Assembly: GCF_904842695.1 (NCBI RefSeq)
Contig: NZ_CAJGWQ010000001.1
Location: 124,001-188,000, forward strand
Direction: 5' to 3'
Source of the DNA: Gulosibacter hominis
GTDB lineage: Bacteria > Actinomycetota > Actinomycetes > Actinomycetales > Microbacteriaceae
Length of the DNA: 64,000 nucleotides
The stretch's first letter is position 1; the number at the start of each line of letters is the position of its first letter. This document shows positions 45,890 to 54,742 of this stretch, piece by piece. Below the pieces are notes generated by a model, which saw only the letters and a program-made list of their open reading frames with translations, ran no database searches and had not been told where the DNA came from. A program made the translations under genes and the position numbers.

Positions 45890-47929
45890 ATGACGCAACT
45901 TCGAGTCGCCGTCGACGTGGGTGGCACGTTCACCGACGTGTGCATTTTCGACGAAGACGAAAAGACAATGAGGGTCACCAAGGTTCCCTCAACCCCGCAC
46001 GATCCCATGATCGCCGTTATGAACGGCGTCAAACGAGCCGAAATTAACCTGGCGGATGTCGAGCTGTTTTCGCACGGCACGACCGTCGCAACCAACGCGC
46101 TCATCACCCGCAACTTCCCGCAGGCTGCGCTGGTGACCACTACCGGATTCCGCGATGTGATCGAAATCCGTGACGGCACCAAGGACGACCTCTGGGACGC
46201 CTACCGCGACGTACCGGGCCCGTACATCCGCCGCCGCGACCGCTTTGAAGTCACCGAGCGCACCGACTACCGCGGCGAGGTGCTCACCCCGGTTGACGAA
46301 GACGAGGCCCGCAAACTCGCCGCCCTGCTTCGCAAGCGCGGCACCAAAACCATCGCCGTCTGCTTCGTGAACTCGTTCGCCAACGCTGCCAACGAAATTC
46401 GGATGCGCGAAATCCTCGAGGAAGAAATTCCCGACGCAACCATTTCGACCTCGGCAGAAATTCTCCCCGAGATGTTCGAGTACAACCGGTTCAACACCGC
46501 GGTTGCGAACGCGGTGCTCGCGCCGCTGGTATCCGGATATGTGAACCGGCTCGAAAAGCAGCTCAGTGATGGCGGCTACCAGGGCGACCTGCTGCTCCTG
46601 CACTCGGGCGGTGGCTCGATGACCCCGCGCATGGTCGACCGGTTCCCGGTGCGACTGGCCGCCTCGGGTATTGCTGCCGGCGCGATTTCGGCCCAGCACA
46701 TTGCCTCGCAATGCGGCTACGCCAACGCGGTCAGCCTCGACATGGGCGGCACCTCAACCGACATCGCCATGGTCGCTGATGGTGAACTGCGCGTGACTCA
46801 GGAATGGGAGGTCGAATACGGTCACCCGATCATCTTCCCCTCGATCGAGGTGCTCACGATCGGCGCCGGTGGTGGCTCACTGGCACACATCGACGTCGCG
46901 GGCTCGCTGCGCAACGGCCCCCAGTCGGCCGGCGCCGACCCCGGCCCCGCCTGCTACAACACCGGCGGCGACCAGCCCACCAACACCGACGCGAATGTCG
47001 CGCTGGGACGCCTCGGCACCTCACTCGCCGGTGGTGCAAAAACACTGCAGCGCGACCTCTCGGTTGAGGCGATCAACCGGGTAATTGCCGAGCCGCTCGG
47101 ACTTTCACTCGAAGAGGCGGCCGAATCGATCCTCAAGGTTGCGAACGCCAATATGGCTGATGCCGTCCGCCTCATTTCGATTCGCCGCGGCTACGACCCG
47201 CGCGATTTTGCACTGCTCGCATTCGGTGGTGCCGGCGCACTGCACGGCGTGGATGTTGCTCGCGAACTCAACATCCCCACTGTGGTGGTGCCCCCGAACC
47301 CGGGTGTGACCTCAGCGATGGGCTGCCTGCTGGTCGACATCCAGCACGACCTCTCGCAGATGCACACCGGTGCGCTTTCGAACATCTCCACCGAAAAAAT
47401 CGAAGATGTCTTCCGTCGCCTCGAGGGTGAAGCGCGTGACCGCCTGCGTCATGAGGGCGTCAGCGAAAGCGACACTGTGCTGCAGCGATTGATTTCGATG
47501 CGCTACGCGGGTCAGTGGCGTTCGCTCGTCGTTCCGGTCGGCAGCGGCCCCGACTTCCTCGATGCCGCGGTGGAGGCTTTCCACGAGCGCCACGAACGCG
47601 AGTTCGCCTTCCGCAACGATGAGGCACCCATTGAAATTTATGAGGTGCAGGTCAAGGCCGTGGGCAAGGTCAACAAGCCTTCCTTCGTGCCCGCCACCAA
47701 ACAAGACACCGGCCCCGGTGAGCCGGTTGAGGTGCGCCCCGTCTACTTCGACGGTGAGTGGGTCGAGACGCCCGTCTACGGCCGCGACAACATCCCCGCC
47801 GGCGCTCAATTCGAAGGTCCGGCCATCATTAACCAGCTTGATGCCACTACGGTCGTGCCGCCCAACACGCGCGCCGAAATTGACGAGTGGCTGAACATCC
47901 GCATCCACCTGGAGGGGAGCGCGAAATGA
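45890..47929 (+). CDS. hyuA: Hydantoinase/oxoprolinase family protein, subunit A
   Basis: A 679-residue ATP-dependent amidohydrolase subunit. The N-terminal nucleotide-binding motif VAVDVGGTFTDVCIF (residues 6-20), FSHGTTVATNALI, LDMGGTSTDIA and GGGSLAHIDVAGSLRNGPQSAGADPGPACY are family hallmarks shared with N-methylhydantoinase A, 5-oxoprolinase and acetone/acetophenone carboxylase. The substrate cannot be decided from sequence. ATG 45890 has GGAGGAA upstream; the frame extends 61 codons further but over an AT-rich promoter region. It overlaps hyuB by 4 bases. Confidence 0.9.
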   Translation: MTQLRVAVDVGGTFTDVCIFDEDEKTMRVTKVPSTPHDPMIAVMNGVKRAEINLADVELFSHGTTVATNALITRNFPQAALVTTTGFRDVIEIRDGTKDDLWDAYRDVPGPYIRRRDRFEVTERTDYRGEVLTPVDEDEARKLAALLRKRGTKTIAVCFVNSFANAANEIRMREILEEEIPDATISTSAEILPEMFEYNRFNTAVANAVLAPLVSGYVNRLEKQLSDGGYQGDLLLLHSGGGSMTPRMVDRFPVRLAASGIAAGAISAQHIASQCGYANAVSLDMGGTSTDIAMVADGELRVTQEWEVEYGHPIIFPSIEVLTIGAGGGSLAHIDVAGSLRNGPQSAGADPGPACYNTGGDQPTNTDANVALGRLGTSLAGGAKTLQRDLSVEAINRVIAEPLGLSLEEAAESILKVANANMADAVRLISIRRGYDPRDFALLAFGGAGALHGVDVARELNIPTVVVPPNPGVTSAMGCLLVDIQHDLSQMHTGALSNISTEKIEDVFRRLEGEARDRLRHEGVSESDTVLQRLISMRYAGQWRSLVVPVGSGPDFLDAAVEAFHERHEREFAFRNDEAPIEIYEVQVKAVGKVNKPSFVPATKQDTGPGEPVEVRPVYFDGEWVETPVYGRDNIPAGAQFEGPAIINQLDATTVVPPNTRAEIDEWLNIRIHLEGSAK

Positions 47930-49899
47930 CCACCAAGGTAAACACTGTCGACCGTAAACTCGACCCGGTCACATTTGAGGTGCTGAAAAACGCCTTCGCG
48001 ACCGCAGTCGACCTGATGAGCGAACAGATTCTGCGCACCTGCTACTCGTTCGTCATCTACTCGCGCGACTTCTCGTCGGCGCTGTGTGACGCACAGGGCA
48101 ACACGGTGATGCAGGGGTCGGCCGATATCGCCGTGCACGTGGGAACACTGCACTTCCAAGCCCAGGCCGTGCTGGAAGAATTCGGCGACGATATCCACCC
48201 CGGTGACGTGTTCATGATCAACGACCCGTACCGCGGTGGCACCCACTTCAACGATGTGTCGTTCGTGCGCCCCATCTTCGTGGACGGTGAAATCATCGCG
48301 TTTTCGCAGAACAAGGGCCACTGGGCAGACATCGGTGGTGTTGTGCCCGGCTCGTTCTACGTCAACGCCTCTGACCACTTCGGTGAGGGTGTGCGCATCC
48401 CGCCGGTGCGCGTGTGGCGCAAGGGTGAGTTCCTGCACGATGTGGCACAGCTTGTTGTGTCGAATACCCGCTCGCCCGAGGTTGCCATGGGCGACCTCCA
48501 CGCACAGTCGGAAGCAACCGCAGTGTGTGAGCGCGAGGTGCTCCGGTTGGTTGACCGCTACGGTAAAGACACCGTGGTCGACGCGATGCAGGAGACCCAA
48601 GACTATGTTGAGCGCACCGTACTCGCCCGCATCGCCGAGCTGCCGAAGGGCACCTGGGAGACCATCGACTACATCGACAACGACCCCTCGACTCCCGAAG
48701 GCATGATCCCGATCCGGATCAAGCTCACCGTTGATGACGAGGGCATCCACTACGACCTCAACGGTTCGGCACCGGCGGTCGCCACGTTCTTGAACTCGGC
48801 CTACGGCACCACCCACTCGTCGCTGTACTCGGGCACGAAGACGTTTTTCCCCGAGGTGCCGCTGAACTCCGGCTTTTATCGCGCGGTCACGGCCGATATC
48901 GGCCCCGAGGGCTCCGTGGTAAACGCCGGCTGGCCCAATGCGGTGACCGGCTTCTGCTCGGGACCACACGAAAAAATCATGAACGCAGTGTTCGAACTCT
49001 GGTCGCAGATCATGCCCGAGCGCGCCATGGCCTGCGCCTTCAACCTCGAGTATTTGCTCGTCGGTGGCCGCGATGCTCGCACCGAAGCCAAGCCGTACTT
49101 CATGTGGTACGACTGGATGGCCGGTGGCTGGGGCGGCCGGGCAACTAAGGACGGTTCGGATGCCACCGCGCCTGTGTTCGGTGCCGGCCTGGCAGTGCAG
49201 CCTCTGGAGGGTCAGGAACGACTCTCGCCGGTGCTCACCACCGAACACGCCATTCAAACCGACTCGGGTGGCCCCGGTAAATTCCGCGGTGGTTGCGGTA
49301 TCCGCAAGGGTGGCGTGCTCACCGACGGTGAGTCGACCGTGATGAGCTACTGCTGTGACCGGTCACGCTCGCTCACCTGGGGAATTGAAGGCGGGCTGCC
49401 CTCAATTCCGCACGGTGTGTGGCTCAACCGCGGCAGCGACGACGAGCGCTTCCTCGGCACCGTCTTCTCATCGGTGACGCTGCAGCCCGGTGACCGTTTC
49501 GAGCGCCCCTCGGCCGGTGGCGGTGGCTTCGGCGACCCGCTCGAGCGCGACCCGCAGGCGGTGCTCGACGATGTCATCGACGGTTATGTTTCGCTCGAGC
49601 GCGCCGAACGCGACTACGGTGTGGTCATCACCACCGGTGATATTGAGCTCGACGAGTACTTCCTTGACGAAGCTGGCACCGAAAAGGCACGCGAACACAT
49701 CCGCGCCAACCGCGCCGAGTGGTTCGCCGCCGACGCCGAGGAAATTGCCGCGGGCTACCGCAGCGGCGAAATCGACATGCTCGATGTGATTCGCCGCTAC
49801 GGCGTGATCCTCGACTGGGGAACCGGCGAGCTGCTCGCGAAGTCGACCGAGCAATTCCGCGAGTCGATGCAGCGCCGCAGCGTCGACCACTGGAGCTAA
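47926..49899 (+). CDS. hyuB: Hydantoinase/oxoprolinase family protein, subunit B
   Basis: A 657-residue partner of HyuA. DPVTFEVLKNAFATAVDLMSEQI near the start, IHPGDVFMINDPYRGGTHFNDV, and the C-terminal SAGGGGFGDPLERDPQAVLDDV are diagnostic of HyuB. It carries the metal-dependent hydrolytic or carboxylating half of the complex. ATG 47926 is used because GAGGGGAG lies upstream and an ATGA overlap couples it to hyuA. A long C-terminal tail (about 120 residues) follows the conserved GGGGFGDP. Strong terminator downstream. Confidence 0.9.
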   Translation: MTTKVNTVDRKLDPVTFEVLKNAFATAVDLMSEQILRTCYSFVIYSRDFSSALCDAQGNTVMQGSADIAVHVGTLHFQAQAVLEEFGDDIHPGDVFMINDPYRGGTHFNDVSFVRPIFVDGEIIAFSQNKGHWADIGGVVPGSFYVNASDHFGEGVRIPPVRVWRKGEFLHDVAQLVVSNTRSPEVAMGDLHAQSEATAVCEREVLRLVDRYGKDTVVDAMQETQDYVERTVLARIAELPKGTWETIDYIDNDPSTPEGMIPIRIKLTVDDEGIHYDLNGSAPAVATFLNSAYGTTHSSLYSGTKTFFPEVPLNSGFYRAVTADIGPEGSVVNAGWPNAVTGFCSGPHEKIMNAVFELWSQIMPERAMACAFNLEYLLVGGRDARTEAKPYFMWYDWMAGGWGGRATKDGSDATAPVFGAGLAVQPLEGQERLSPVLTTEHAIQTDSGGPGKFRGGCGIRKGGVLTDGESTVMSYCCDRSRSLTWGIEGGLPSIPHGVWLNRGSDDERFLGTVFSSVTLQPGDRFERPSAGGGGFGDPLERDPQAVLDDVIDGYVSLERAERDYGVVITTGDIELDEYFLDEAGTEKAREHIRANRAEWFAADAEEIAAGYRSGEIDMLDVIRRYGVILDWGTGELLAKSTEQFRESMQRRSVDHWS

Positions 49900-49924
49900 C
49901 TCGACGCGCTGACTATGCGCATAC

Positions 49925-49963
49925 AAAGTGGTGTCGCGGGAAATGGTCCCGCGACACCACTTT
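49925..49963 (+). terminator. hyuAB terminator
   Basis: A perfect 17-bp stem (49925-49941 with 49947-49963), 5-base loop, ending in TTTT. The strongest intrinsic-type terminator in the window along with that of suf. Confidence 0.88.
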
Positions 49964-50007
49964 TGTGTGCCCGGACGGTGCCGTGGTGCCGGCAACTTCG
50001 AGGCGTC

Positions 50008-50013
50008 TAGAAT
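50008..50013 (+). promoter_or_regulatory. -10 element of the ABC-F gene
   Basis: TAGAAT, about 70 bases before ATG 50083. The leader carries the AGGGAG SD. Confidence 0.45.
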
Positions 50014-50082
50014 TGGCAGGTTATTGCGTACCGCATTCGGTACCGCATCCGTATCGATCCGACCAGCCACAGGGAGCCAGCC

Positions 50083-51684
50083 ATGATTGCCGTCCACGAT
50101 CTCGAGATCACCGTGGGCGCGCGAACCCTCATGAGCGAGGTCAACTTCCGCGTTGGTGCGGGCGACAAGGTGGGGCTTGTGGGGCGTAACGGTGCCGGTA
50201 AAACCACGCTGACAAAGGTACTCGCTGGTTGGACCCAACCCAGCGCCGGCCGAGTCGATAGCTCCGGCGAAATCGGCTACTTGCCGCAGGACCCGCGAGC
50301 AGGCGACCCCGAGCAGACCGCGCGTAACCGCATCCTGGATGCGCGCGGGCTCGGCCAGGTACGCAGCCGGCTCGCCGAGTCGGCCAAGCTGATCGCCGAC
50401 GCCGAAACTGATGCCGACCGCGACCGTTATATGCGCCGTTATTCGCGACTCGATGACGAATTTGCGATGCTCGGTGGGTACGCGGCCGAGTCGGAGGCCG
50501 CGGCAATCGCATCAAACCTCTCACTGCCCGACCGCATCCTCGACCAGCCGTTGCGCACCCTCTCGGGTGGTCAGCGACGCCGTGTGGAACTTGCCCGCAT
50601 CCTGTTTTCGGATGCTGACACCATGATTCTTGACGAGCCAACAAACCACCTCGACATCGACTCGGTGGTGTGGCTGCGCGAGTTTTTAAAAACCTATCGG
50701 GGCGGGCTCATCGTCATCTCGCACGATGTTGAACTCATCGGCGAAACCGTGAATCGGGTGTTCTATCTCGATGCCAACCGGCAGGTCATCGACATCTACA
50801 ACATGGGCTGGGCCCACTATCTCAAGCAGCGTGAAGCCGACGAGGAGCGGCGACGCAAAGAGCGCGCGAATATCGAAAAGAAAGCCACCGCGCTGCAGCA
50901 GCAGGCGGCAAAATTTGGTGCGAAAGCCACCAAGGCTGCCGCGGCCCACCAGATGCAGCGCCGCGCCGAGCGGATGCTCGCCGGGCTTGAGGATGTGCGG
51001 CAAACCGATCGGGTGGCAAATCTCCGGTTCCCGACGCCGGCTCCGGTGGGGAAAACCCCGATTCAGGCGAAAGGGCTGTCAAAGTCGTACGGTTCGCTCG
51101 AAATTTTTACGGGTGTTGATCTCGCCATCGACCGCGGTTCGCGAGTGGTGGTGCTGGGCCTGAATGGTGCCGGCAAGACCACGCTATTGCGCATCCTGGC
51201 AGGTGTGGATGCACCCGATACCGGAGAAATCATTTCCGGTCACGGCCTCAAAGTCGGTTACTACGCGCAGGAACACGAGACGCTCGACGTGCAGCGCTCC
51301 GTGCTCGAAAACATGATTTCGGTGTCACAGCACCTCACCGAAACCGAGGCGCGCAAGGTGCTCGGCTCGTTTTTGTTTACCGGCGATGATGTGCACAAAC
51401 CCGCCGGGGTGCTTTCGGGTGGTGAAAAAACCCGCCTCGCGCTGGCAATGCTGGTGGTGTCGAGTGCGAATGTGCTGTTGCTTGACGAACCCACGAACAA
51501 CCTCGACCCGGCCTCGCGCGAACAAATTCTCGGCGCGCTTGCACACTACGAGGGTGCGGTGATCCTCGTTTCGCACGACGAGGGGGCCGTTGCGGCGCTC
51601 AGCCCCGAACGAGTGCTGGTGATGCCCGAGGCGGTCGAAGACCTGTGGAGCGCCGATTATTTTGAACTCATCGGCATGAACTAG
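50083..51684 (+). CDS. ABC-F family ATPase (ribosome-associated type)
   Basis: A 533-residue soluble protein with two ABC domains and no membrane segments. The first has GRNGAGKTT (about 36-44), LSGGQRRRVEL and DEPTNHLD; the second has GLNGAGKTT (about 360-368), LSGGEKTRLAL and DEPTNNLD. The linker between them (about 245-315) is charged and helical, rich in Arg/Lys/Gln, as in ABC-F factors that reach into the ribosomal E site. Such proteins act in translation or in antibiotic target protection; no antibiotic cluster is nearby. It is not a transporter. Confidence 0.9.
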   Translation: MIAVHDLEITVGARTLMSEVNFRVGAGDKVGLVGRNGAGKTTLTKVLAGWTQPSAGRVDSSGEIGYLPQDPRAGDPEQTARNRILDARGLGQVRSRLAESAKLIADAETDADRDRYMRRYSRLDDEFAMLGGYAAESEAAAIASNLSLPDRILDQPLRTLSGGQRRRVELARILFSDADTMILDEPTNHLDIDSVVWLREFLKTYRGGLIVISHDVELIGETVNRVFYLDANRQVIDIYNMGWAHYLKQREADEERRRKERANIEKKATALQQQAAKFGAKATKAAAAHQMQRRAERMLAGLEDVRQTDRVANLRFPTPAPVGKTPIQAKGLSKSYGSLEIFTGVDLAIDRGSRVVVLGLNGAGKTTLLRILAGVDAPDTGEIISGHGLKVGYYAQEHETLDVQRSVLENMISVSQHLTETEARKVLGSFLFTGDDVHKPAGVLSGGEKTRLALAMLVVSSANVLLLDEPTNNLDPASREQILGALAHYEGAVILVSHDEGAVAALSPERVLVMPEAVEDLWSADYFELIGMN

Positions 51685-51708
51685 CGCTTCAGCATCGCGG
51701 CGCAGGAG

Positions 51709-52593
51709 CTACCGGTTCATTGCCTCGTCGATCAGCGCATCCTCAATTTCGGCATCGCTTGGCCCGTAACGCTCACGCCGGCGCTGTGCGCGCAACCGTT
51801 CACGCTGCTTGGCAGCCTGAACCCGCGGGTCATCGGCGTTGCGCTCACGGAATTCGGCGCGCACGCCATGAATCAACCCCACCGCGGCGATCACCGCGAA
51901 GATGATCCACTGCACCGCGTAGCTGAGGTGGTTACCCTCAGTGATCTCTGGTTTTGCGGTGAGCGTGCCAGTTTCGGCGTCACCGCTTTCGCTGCGTAGC
52001 AGGCCGTAGGCGCCGGTATAAACCTCGCCGCCAAGCTGCTCGGCAATCCCGGGCAGGTAGATGGTCGGCACCTGGCCGGCGGGCGCTTCGCGGCCGGGAA
52101 TATGTGGCTCGGTTGGTTTTAACCGTGCCGTCAACACGACCTGCCCCTCGGGGGGAGCGGGGATGTGGTCGGGCAGGTCACCGCGCTCACCGGTCGGCAG
52201 CCAGCCGCGATTGACGATAAAAATTTCACCCGAGTCGGTGCGAAACGGGGTGAGGATTTCAAATCCCGGCTGGCGCTCATACGGTCGGTTGCGAGCCAAA
52301 AGCTGCTGGTCGGCGAGATATTCACCGCGCATCGCCACCGGCAGCCACTCCTGTTGCGGGTCGAATGAATCGAGCTGCGGCAGCGCCTGCTCAAGTGTTA
52401 CCGGTTCGGCATCAAAGTTGGCGATTACCTTATGGTTTTCGCCCAGTCGCCAGTCGCGGCGTTCAAATTGCCAGTGCGAAAGAAATCCGCAGGCGATCGC
52501 AAAAATAACCAGCAACACGAAGTAGCTAATCCAGCGACGTGACAGCAAAAAACGCAAGCCACCGCGCTGGCGGTCGGGATGTGACTCAGTCAA
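51709..52593 (-). CDS. SURF1 family cytochrome oxidase biogenesis protein
   Basis: A 294-residue SURF1 protein. Two membrane helices, near residues 20-40 and 228-245, flank a large extracytoplasmic domain with GEYL..QQLLARNRPYERQPGFEILTPF and FIVNRGWLP. It helps insert heme A into subunit I of aa3 oxidase, fitting ctaA and ctaB in this window. The start is TTG 52593, which overlaps the preceding gene's stop (TTGA), with GAGGAGC about 8 bases upstream. The C-terminus is a charged Arg/Glu tail. Confidence 0.9.
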   Translation of the reverse strand: MTESHPDRQRGGLRFLLSRRWISYFVLLVIFAIACGFLSHWQFERRDWRLGENHKVIANFDAEPVTLEQALPQLDSFDPQQEWLPVAMRGEYLADQQLLARNRPYERQPGFEILTPFRTDSGEIFIVNRGWLPTGERGDLPDHIPAPPEGQVVLTARLKPTEPHIPGREAPAGQVPTIYLPGIAEQLGGEVYTGAYGLLRSESGDAETGTLTAKPEITEGNHLSYAVQWIIFAVIAAVGLIHGVRAEFRERNADDPRVQAAKQRERLRAQRRRERYGPSDAEIEDALIDEAMNR

Positions 52594-52859
52594 ACAATCG
52601 GCTCCTCATTCACCGGGTCGGCTACCGCGTGCAAACGCACCGGGAAGCCGCGCGACTTGAGAAAACCCAGCAGGAAATCGAGATGCTCATCGCAGCTCAA
52701 CCAGATTTTGATCCGATCTTCACTGTGAATGCGCGGGTTGCGCCACTCAATGCGCCGGGTAGCGGTCGTATCGCACTTGGCTCGCGAACAGGTCACCTCG
52801 GGCGCAAATGCTTCTAGCCCGATACGCGTGCGAAGATCAAATTCACCGGAACTCATCAT
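52590..52859 (-). CDS. Small Cys/His protein upstream of SURF1
   Basis: An 89-residue hypothetical protein. It contains C-S-R-A-K-C near residue 25 and a later S-C-D-E-H, so a C-x4-C...C-x2-H zinc site is possible. I do not recognise a named family, but the gene sits between DUF3099 and SURF1 genes in a tightly overlapping trio. ATG 52859 or 52856 is used; AGGAG lies 4 or 7 bases upstream. It overlaps the upstream stop by 17 bases and the SURF1 start by 4. Confidence 0.7.
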   Translation of the reverse strand: MMSSGEFDLRTRIGLEAFAPEVTCSRAKCDTTATRRIEWRNPRIHSEDRIKIWLSCDEHLDFLLGFLKSRGFPVRLHAVADPVNEEPIV

Positions 52860-53193
52860 TGTGCTCCTGTCGTTGTTGTTGCTGTGACTGCGCGGCTTCG
52901 CGCCAGGCCTCTTCATTCACACCTGGGCGGGTGACGACCAACGGCCGTTCTTCGGGGCTGGTCAGTTTGCCTCGGCGGCGCTGCCGGAGGTGGTTGGCAA
53001 AAACGACGGCGATCCAGGGGAGTACGATGGCGCCGGCAGCGAATGCCCAGATCATCGGGCCGCGTACGACCACCATGCCCACGACGCAGAGCGTGCGGAT
53101 CAACATGGTGATGGCGTATTGACGCAGACGCGACTCGCGTTCTTCGTGCATTGAGTCAGCCATCGAGGTGATGGTGGCCACCCGATCGCCCAT
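52843..53193 (-). CDS. DUF3099 membrane protein
   Basis: A 116-residue protein with the actinobacterial DUF3099 layout. A short N-terminal TSMADS..ERESRLRQYAITMLIRT leads into two adjacent membrane helices (about 33-48 and 49-66, with the W-A-F-A-A-G-A-I-V-L-P-W motif), followed by a basic R-Q-R-R-R-G-K and a Gln-rich tail. Function unknown. AGGAGG lies 11 bases upstream of the ATG. It starts the minus-strand trio leading to SURF1 and is divergent from fabG. Confidence 0.8.
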   Translation of the reverse strand: MGDRVATITSMADSMHEERESRLRQYAITMLIRTLCVVGMVVVRGPMIWAFAAGAIVLPWIAVVFANHLRQRRRGKLTSPEERPLVVTRPGVNEEAWREAAQSQQQQRQEHNDEFR

Positions 53194-53241
53194 AGCTGCA
53201 CCCGCCTCCTGTCTATCAGTCCAGGATAGACCTTCACCGCA

Positions 53242-53275
53242 TAGGATGTCAGCGCTGACGCGGAGTATCTCCGCG
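53242..53275 (+). promoter_or_regulatory. fabG promoter region with two palindromes
   Basis: TAGGAT (53242-53247, -10) is directly followed by the 12-base palindrome GTCAGCGCTGAC (53248-53259), then by the hairpin CGCGGAG-TAT-CTCCGCG (53259-53275). Both lie at the expected mRNA start. Confidence 0.5.
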
Positions 53276-53311
53276 TGTTATTTCCAACCAGACACCGAGC
53301 AAAGGAGCACT

Positions 53312-54025
53312 ATGACAGAGTCGCGAATCGCACTCGTAACCGGTGGAAATCGAGGTATTGGTCGAGCAATCGCCGAAGACCTCATGGCCGCTGGCTATCG
53401 GGTCGCAGTGACCTCGCGATCGGGCGAGGGCGGCCCAGAAGGTGCGCTCACGGTCGCCGCCGATGTGACCGATAGTGCATCCATTGACGCTGCCTTTAGC
53501 CGCGTTGAAGAAGAGCTCGGTCCGATTACTGTGGTGGTCGCGAACGCTGGCATTACGCAAGACACGCTGCTGCTGCGGATGAGCGAGGATGATTTCACGA
53601 GCGTGATCGACACCAACCTCACCGGTGCGTTCCGGGTGATTAAGCGTGCCACCAAGGGGATGCTGCGAGCAAAATTTGGTCGCGTGGTGCTGATTTCGTC
53701 GGTGGTGGGGCTGTACGGTTCGCCCGGTCAGATCAACTATGCGGCCTCGAAATCGGGCCTGGTGGGTATTGCGCGCTCGCTCACGCGTGAGCTTGGCGGC
53801 CGCGGCATCACCGCCAATGTTGTGGCGCCCGGTTTCATTGAAACCGAAATGACCGCGGTGCTGCCGGAAGAAACTCAGCAGCAGTATCTCGCTTCAATTC
53901 CCGCCGGTCGCTTCGGACGGGTGGATGAAATCGCCAAGACTGTCCGCTGGCTGGTATCCGACGACTCGGGTTATATCTCCGGTGCGGTCATCCCGGTTGA
54001 TGGCGGCCTCGGGATGGGGCACTAG
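53312..54025 (+). CDS. fabG: 3-oxoacyl-[acyl-carrier-protein] reductase (SDR family)
   Basis: A 237-residue short-chain dehydrogenase. TGGNRGIGRAIAEDL (cofactor site) is near residues 10-24, NAGITQD near 85, and the catalytic S...Y-x3-K is in ISSVVGLYGSPGQINYAASKSG. The C-terminal GYISGAVIPVDGGLGMGH matches FabG/MabA closely. It reduces 3-oxoacyl-ACP with NADPH in fatty acid synthesis. ATG 53312 has AAAGGAG upstream. It is alone, without other fab genes. Confidence 0.88.
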   Translation: MTESRIALVTGGNRGIGRAIAEDLMAAGYRVAVTSRSGEGGPEGALTVAADVTDSASIDAAFSRVEEELGPITVVVANAGITQDTLLLRMSEDDFTSVIDTNLTGAFRVIKRATKGMLRAKFGRVVLISSVVGLYGSPGQINYAASKSGLVGIARSLTRELGGRGITANVVAPGFIETEMTAVLPEETQQQYLASIPAGRFGRVDEIAKTVRWLVSDDSGYISGAVIPVDGGLGMGH

Positions 54026-54052
54026 CCGGTCAGCTGCTGCGGCGCGTGGTGC

Positions 54053-54742
54053 CTAGGGCAGTAGCGGGATGAGCTGAGAAAGGTCGCGATCGGGCATCGA
54101 GATCGATGCCTGTTCGCGCACCACCGGCTTGGCGTCGAAGGCTACCGATAGGCCCGCGACCGACATCATCCCGAGGTCATTGGCACCGTCACCGACGGCG
54201 ATGGTGCGCTCCGGCGGCACTCCGAGTGAATTTGCCCATGAGCGGAGGGTGAGCAGTTTTTGCTTCCTGCCGATGATTGTGCCGTCAACCTCGCCGGTCA
54301 GCACACCGTTCTGGTCAGCAGCGAAACGGTTGGCACGCCAAAGATCCAGCTGTAAATCGCGAGCGAGCTCGTCGAGCACCTCGTGAAAACCGCCCGATAC
54401 GGCCGCGACGCGGCCACCACGCTCGTGTACCGCGCGCACCATCGCGGGTACGCCCGGAGTCACTGTGATGCGGTCACGAACCTCGGCGATTTCGTTGAGT
54501 GTTACGCCGCGCAGCAGTGCCACCCGCTCGCGCAGCGACCCTTCAAAGTCGAGTTCGCCACGCATGGCACGCTCGGTTACTTCGGCCACGCGGTCACGCA
54601 CACCGGCGTAATCGGCGACAAGTTCGATTACCTCATCGTTAATCAGTGTCGAATCGACATCGAGCACGACGAGGAATCGGGCGCCAGGGGTGATGTCGCC
54701 GCTACCGACGACCGGATCAAGACGGAGCTCAGAATTGGTCAC
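54053..54742 (-). CDS. serB: Phosphoserine phosphatase
   Basis: A 229-residue HAD-family enzyme that dephosphorylates phosphoserine in the last step of serine synthesis. The nucleophile motif [10 protein letters not shown], motif II AVSGGF, and motif [18 protein letters not shown] are intact. It lacks the N-terminal ACT domains of mycobacterial SerB2. Its ATG overlaps the glgC stop by 4 bases (ATGA), so it is co-translated with glgC. Confidence 0.92.
   Translation of the reverse strand: MTNSELRLDPVVGSGDITPGARFLVVLDVDSTLINDEVIELVADYAGVRDRVAEVTERAMRGELDFEGSLRERVALLRGVTLNEIAEVRDRITVTPGVPAMVRAVHERGGRVAAVSGGFHEVLDELARDLQLDLWRANRFAADQNGVLTGEVDGTIIGRKQKLLTLRSWANSLGVPPERTIAVGDGANDLGMMSVAGLSVAFDAKPVVREQASISMPDRDLSQLIPLLP

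Noticed and set aside
47806-49257. A 483-codon open frame antisense to hyuB
   Set aside because: Shadow of a strongly biased gene; the translation is His/Arg/Gly-rich without motifs, and the sense strand encodes a full HyuB.
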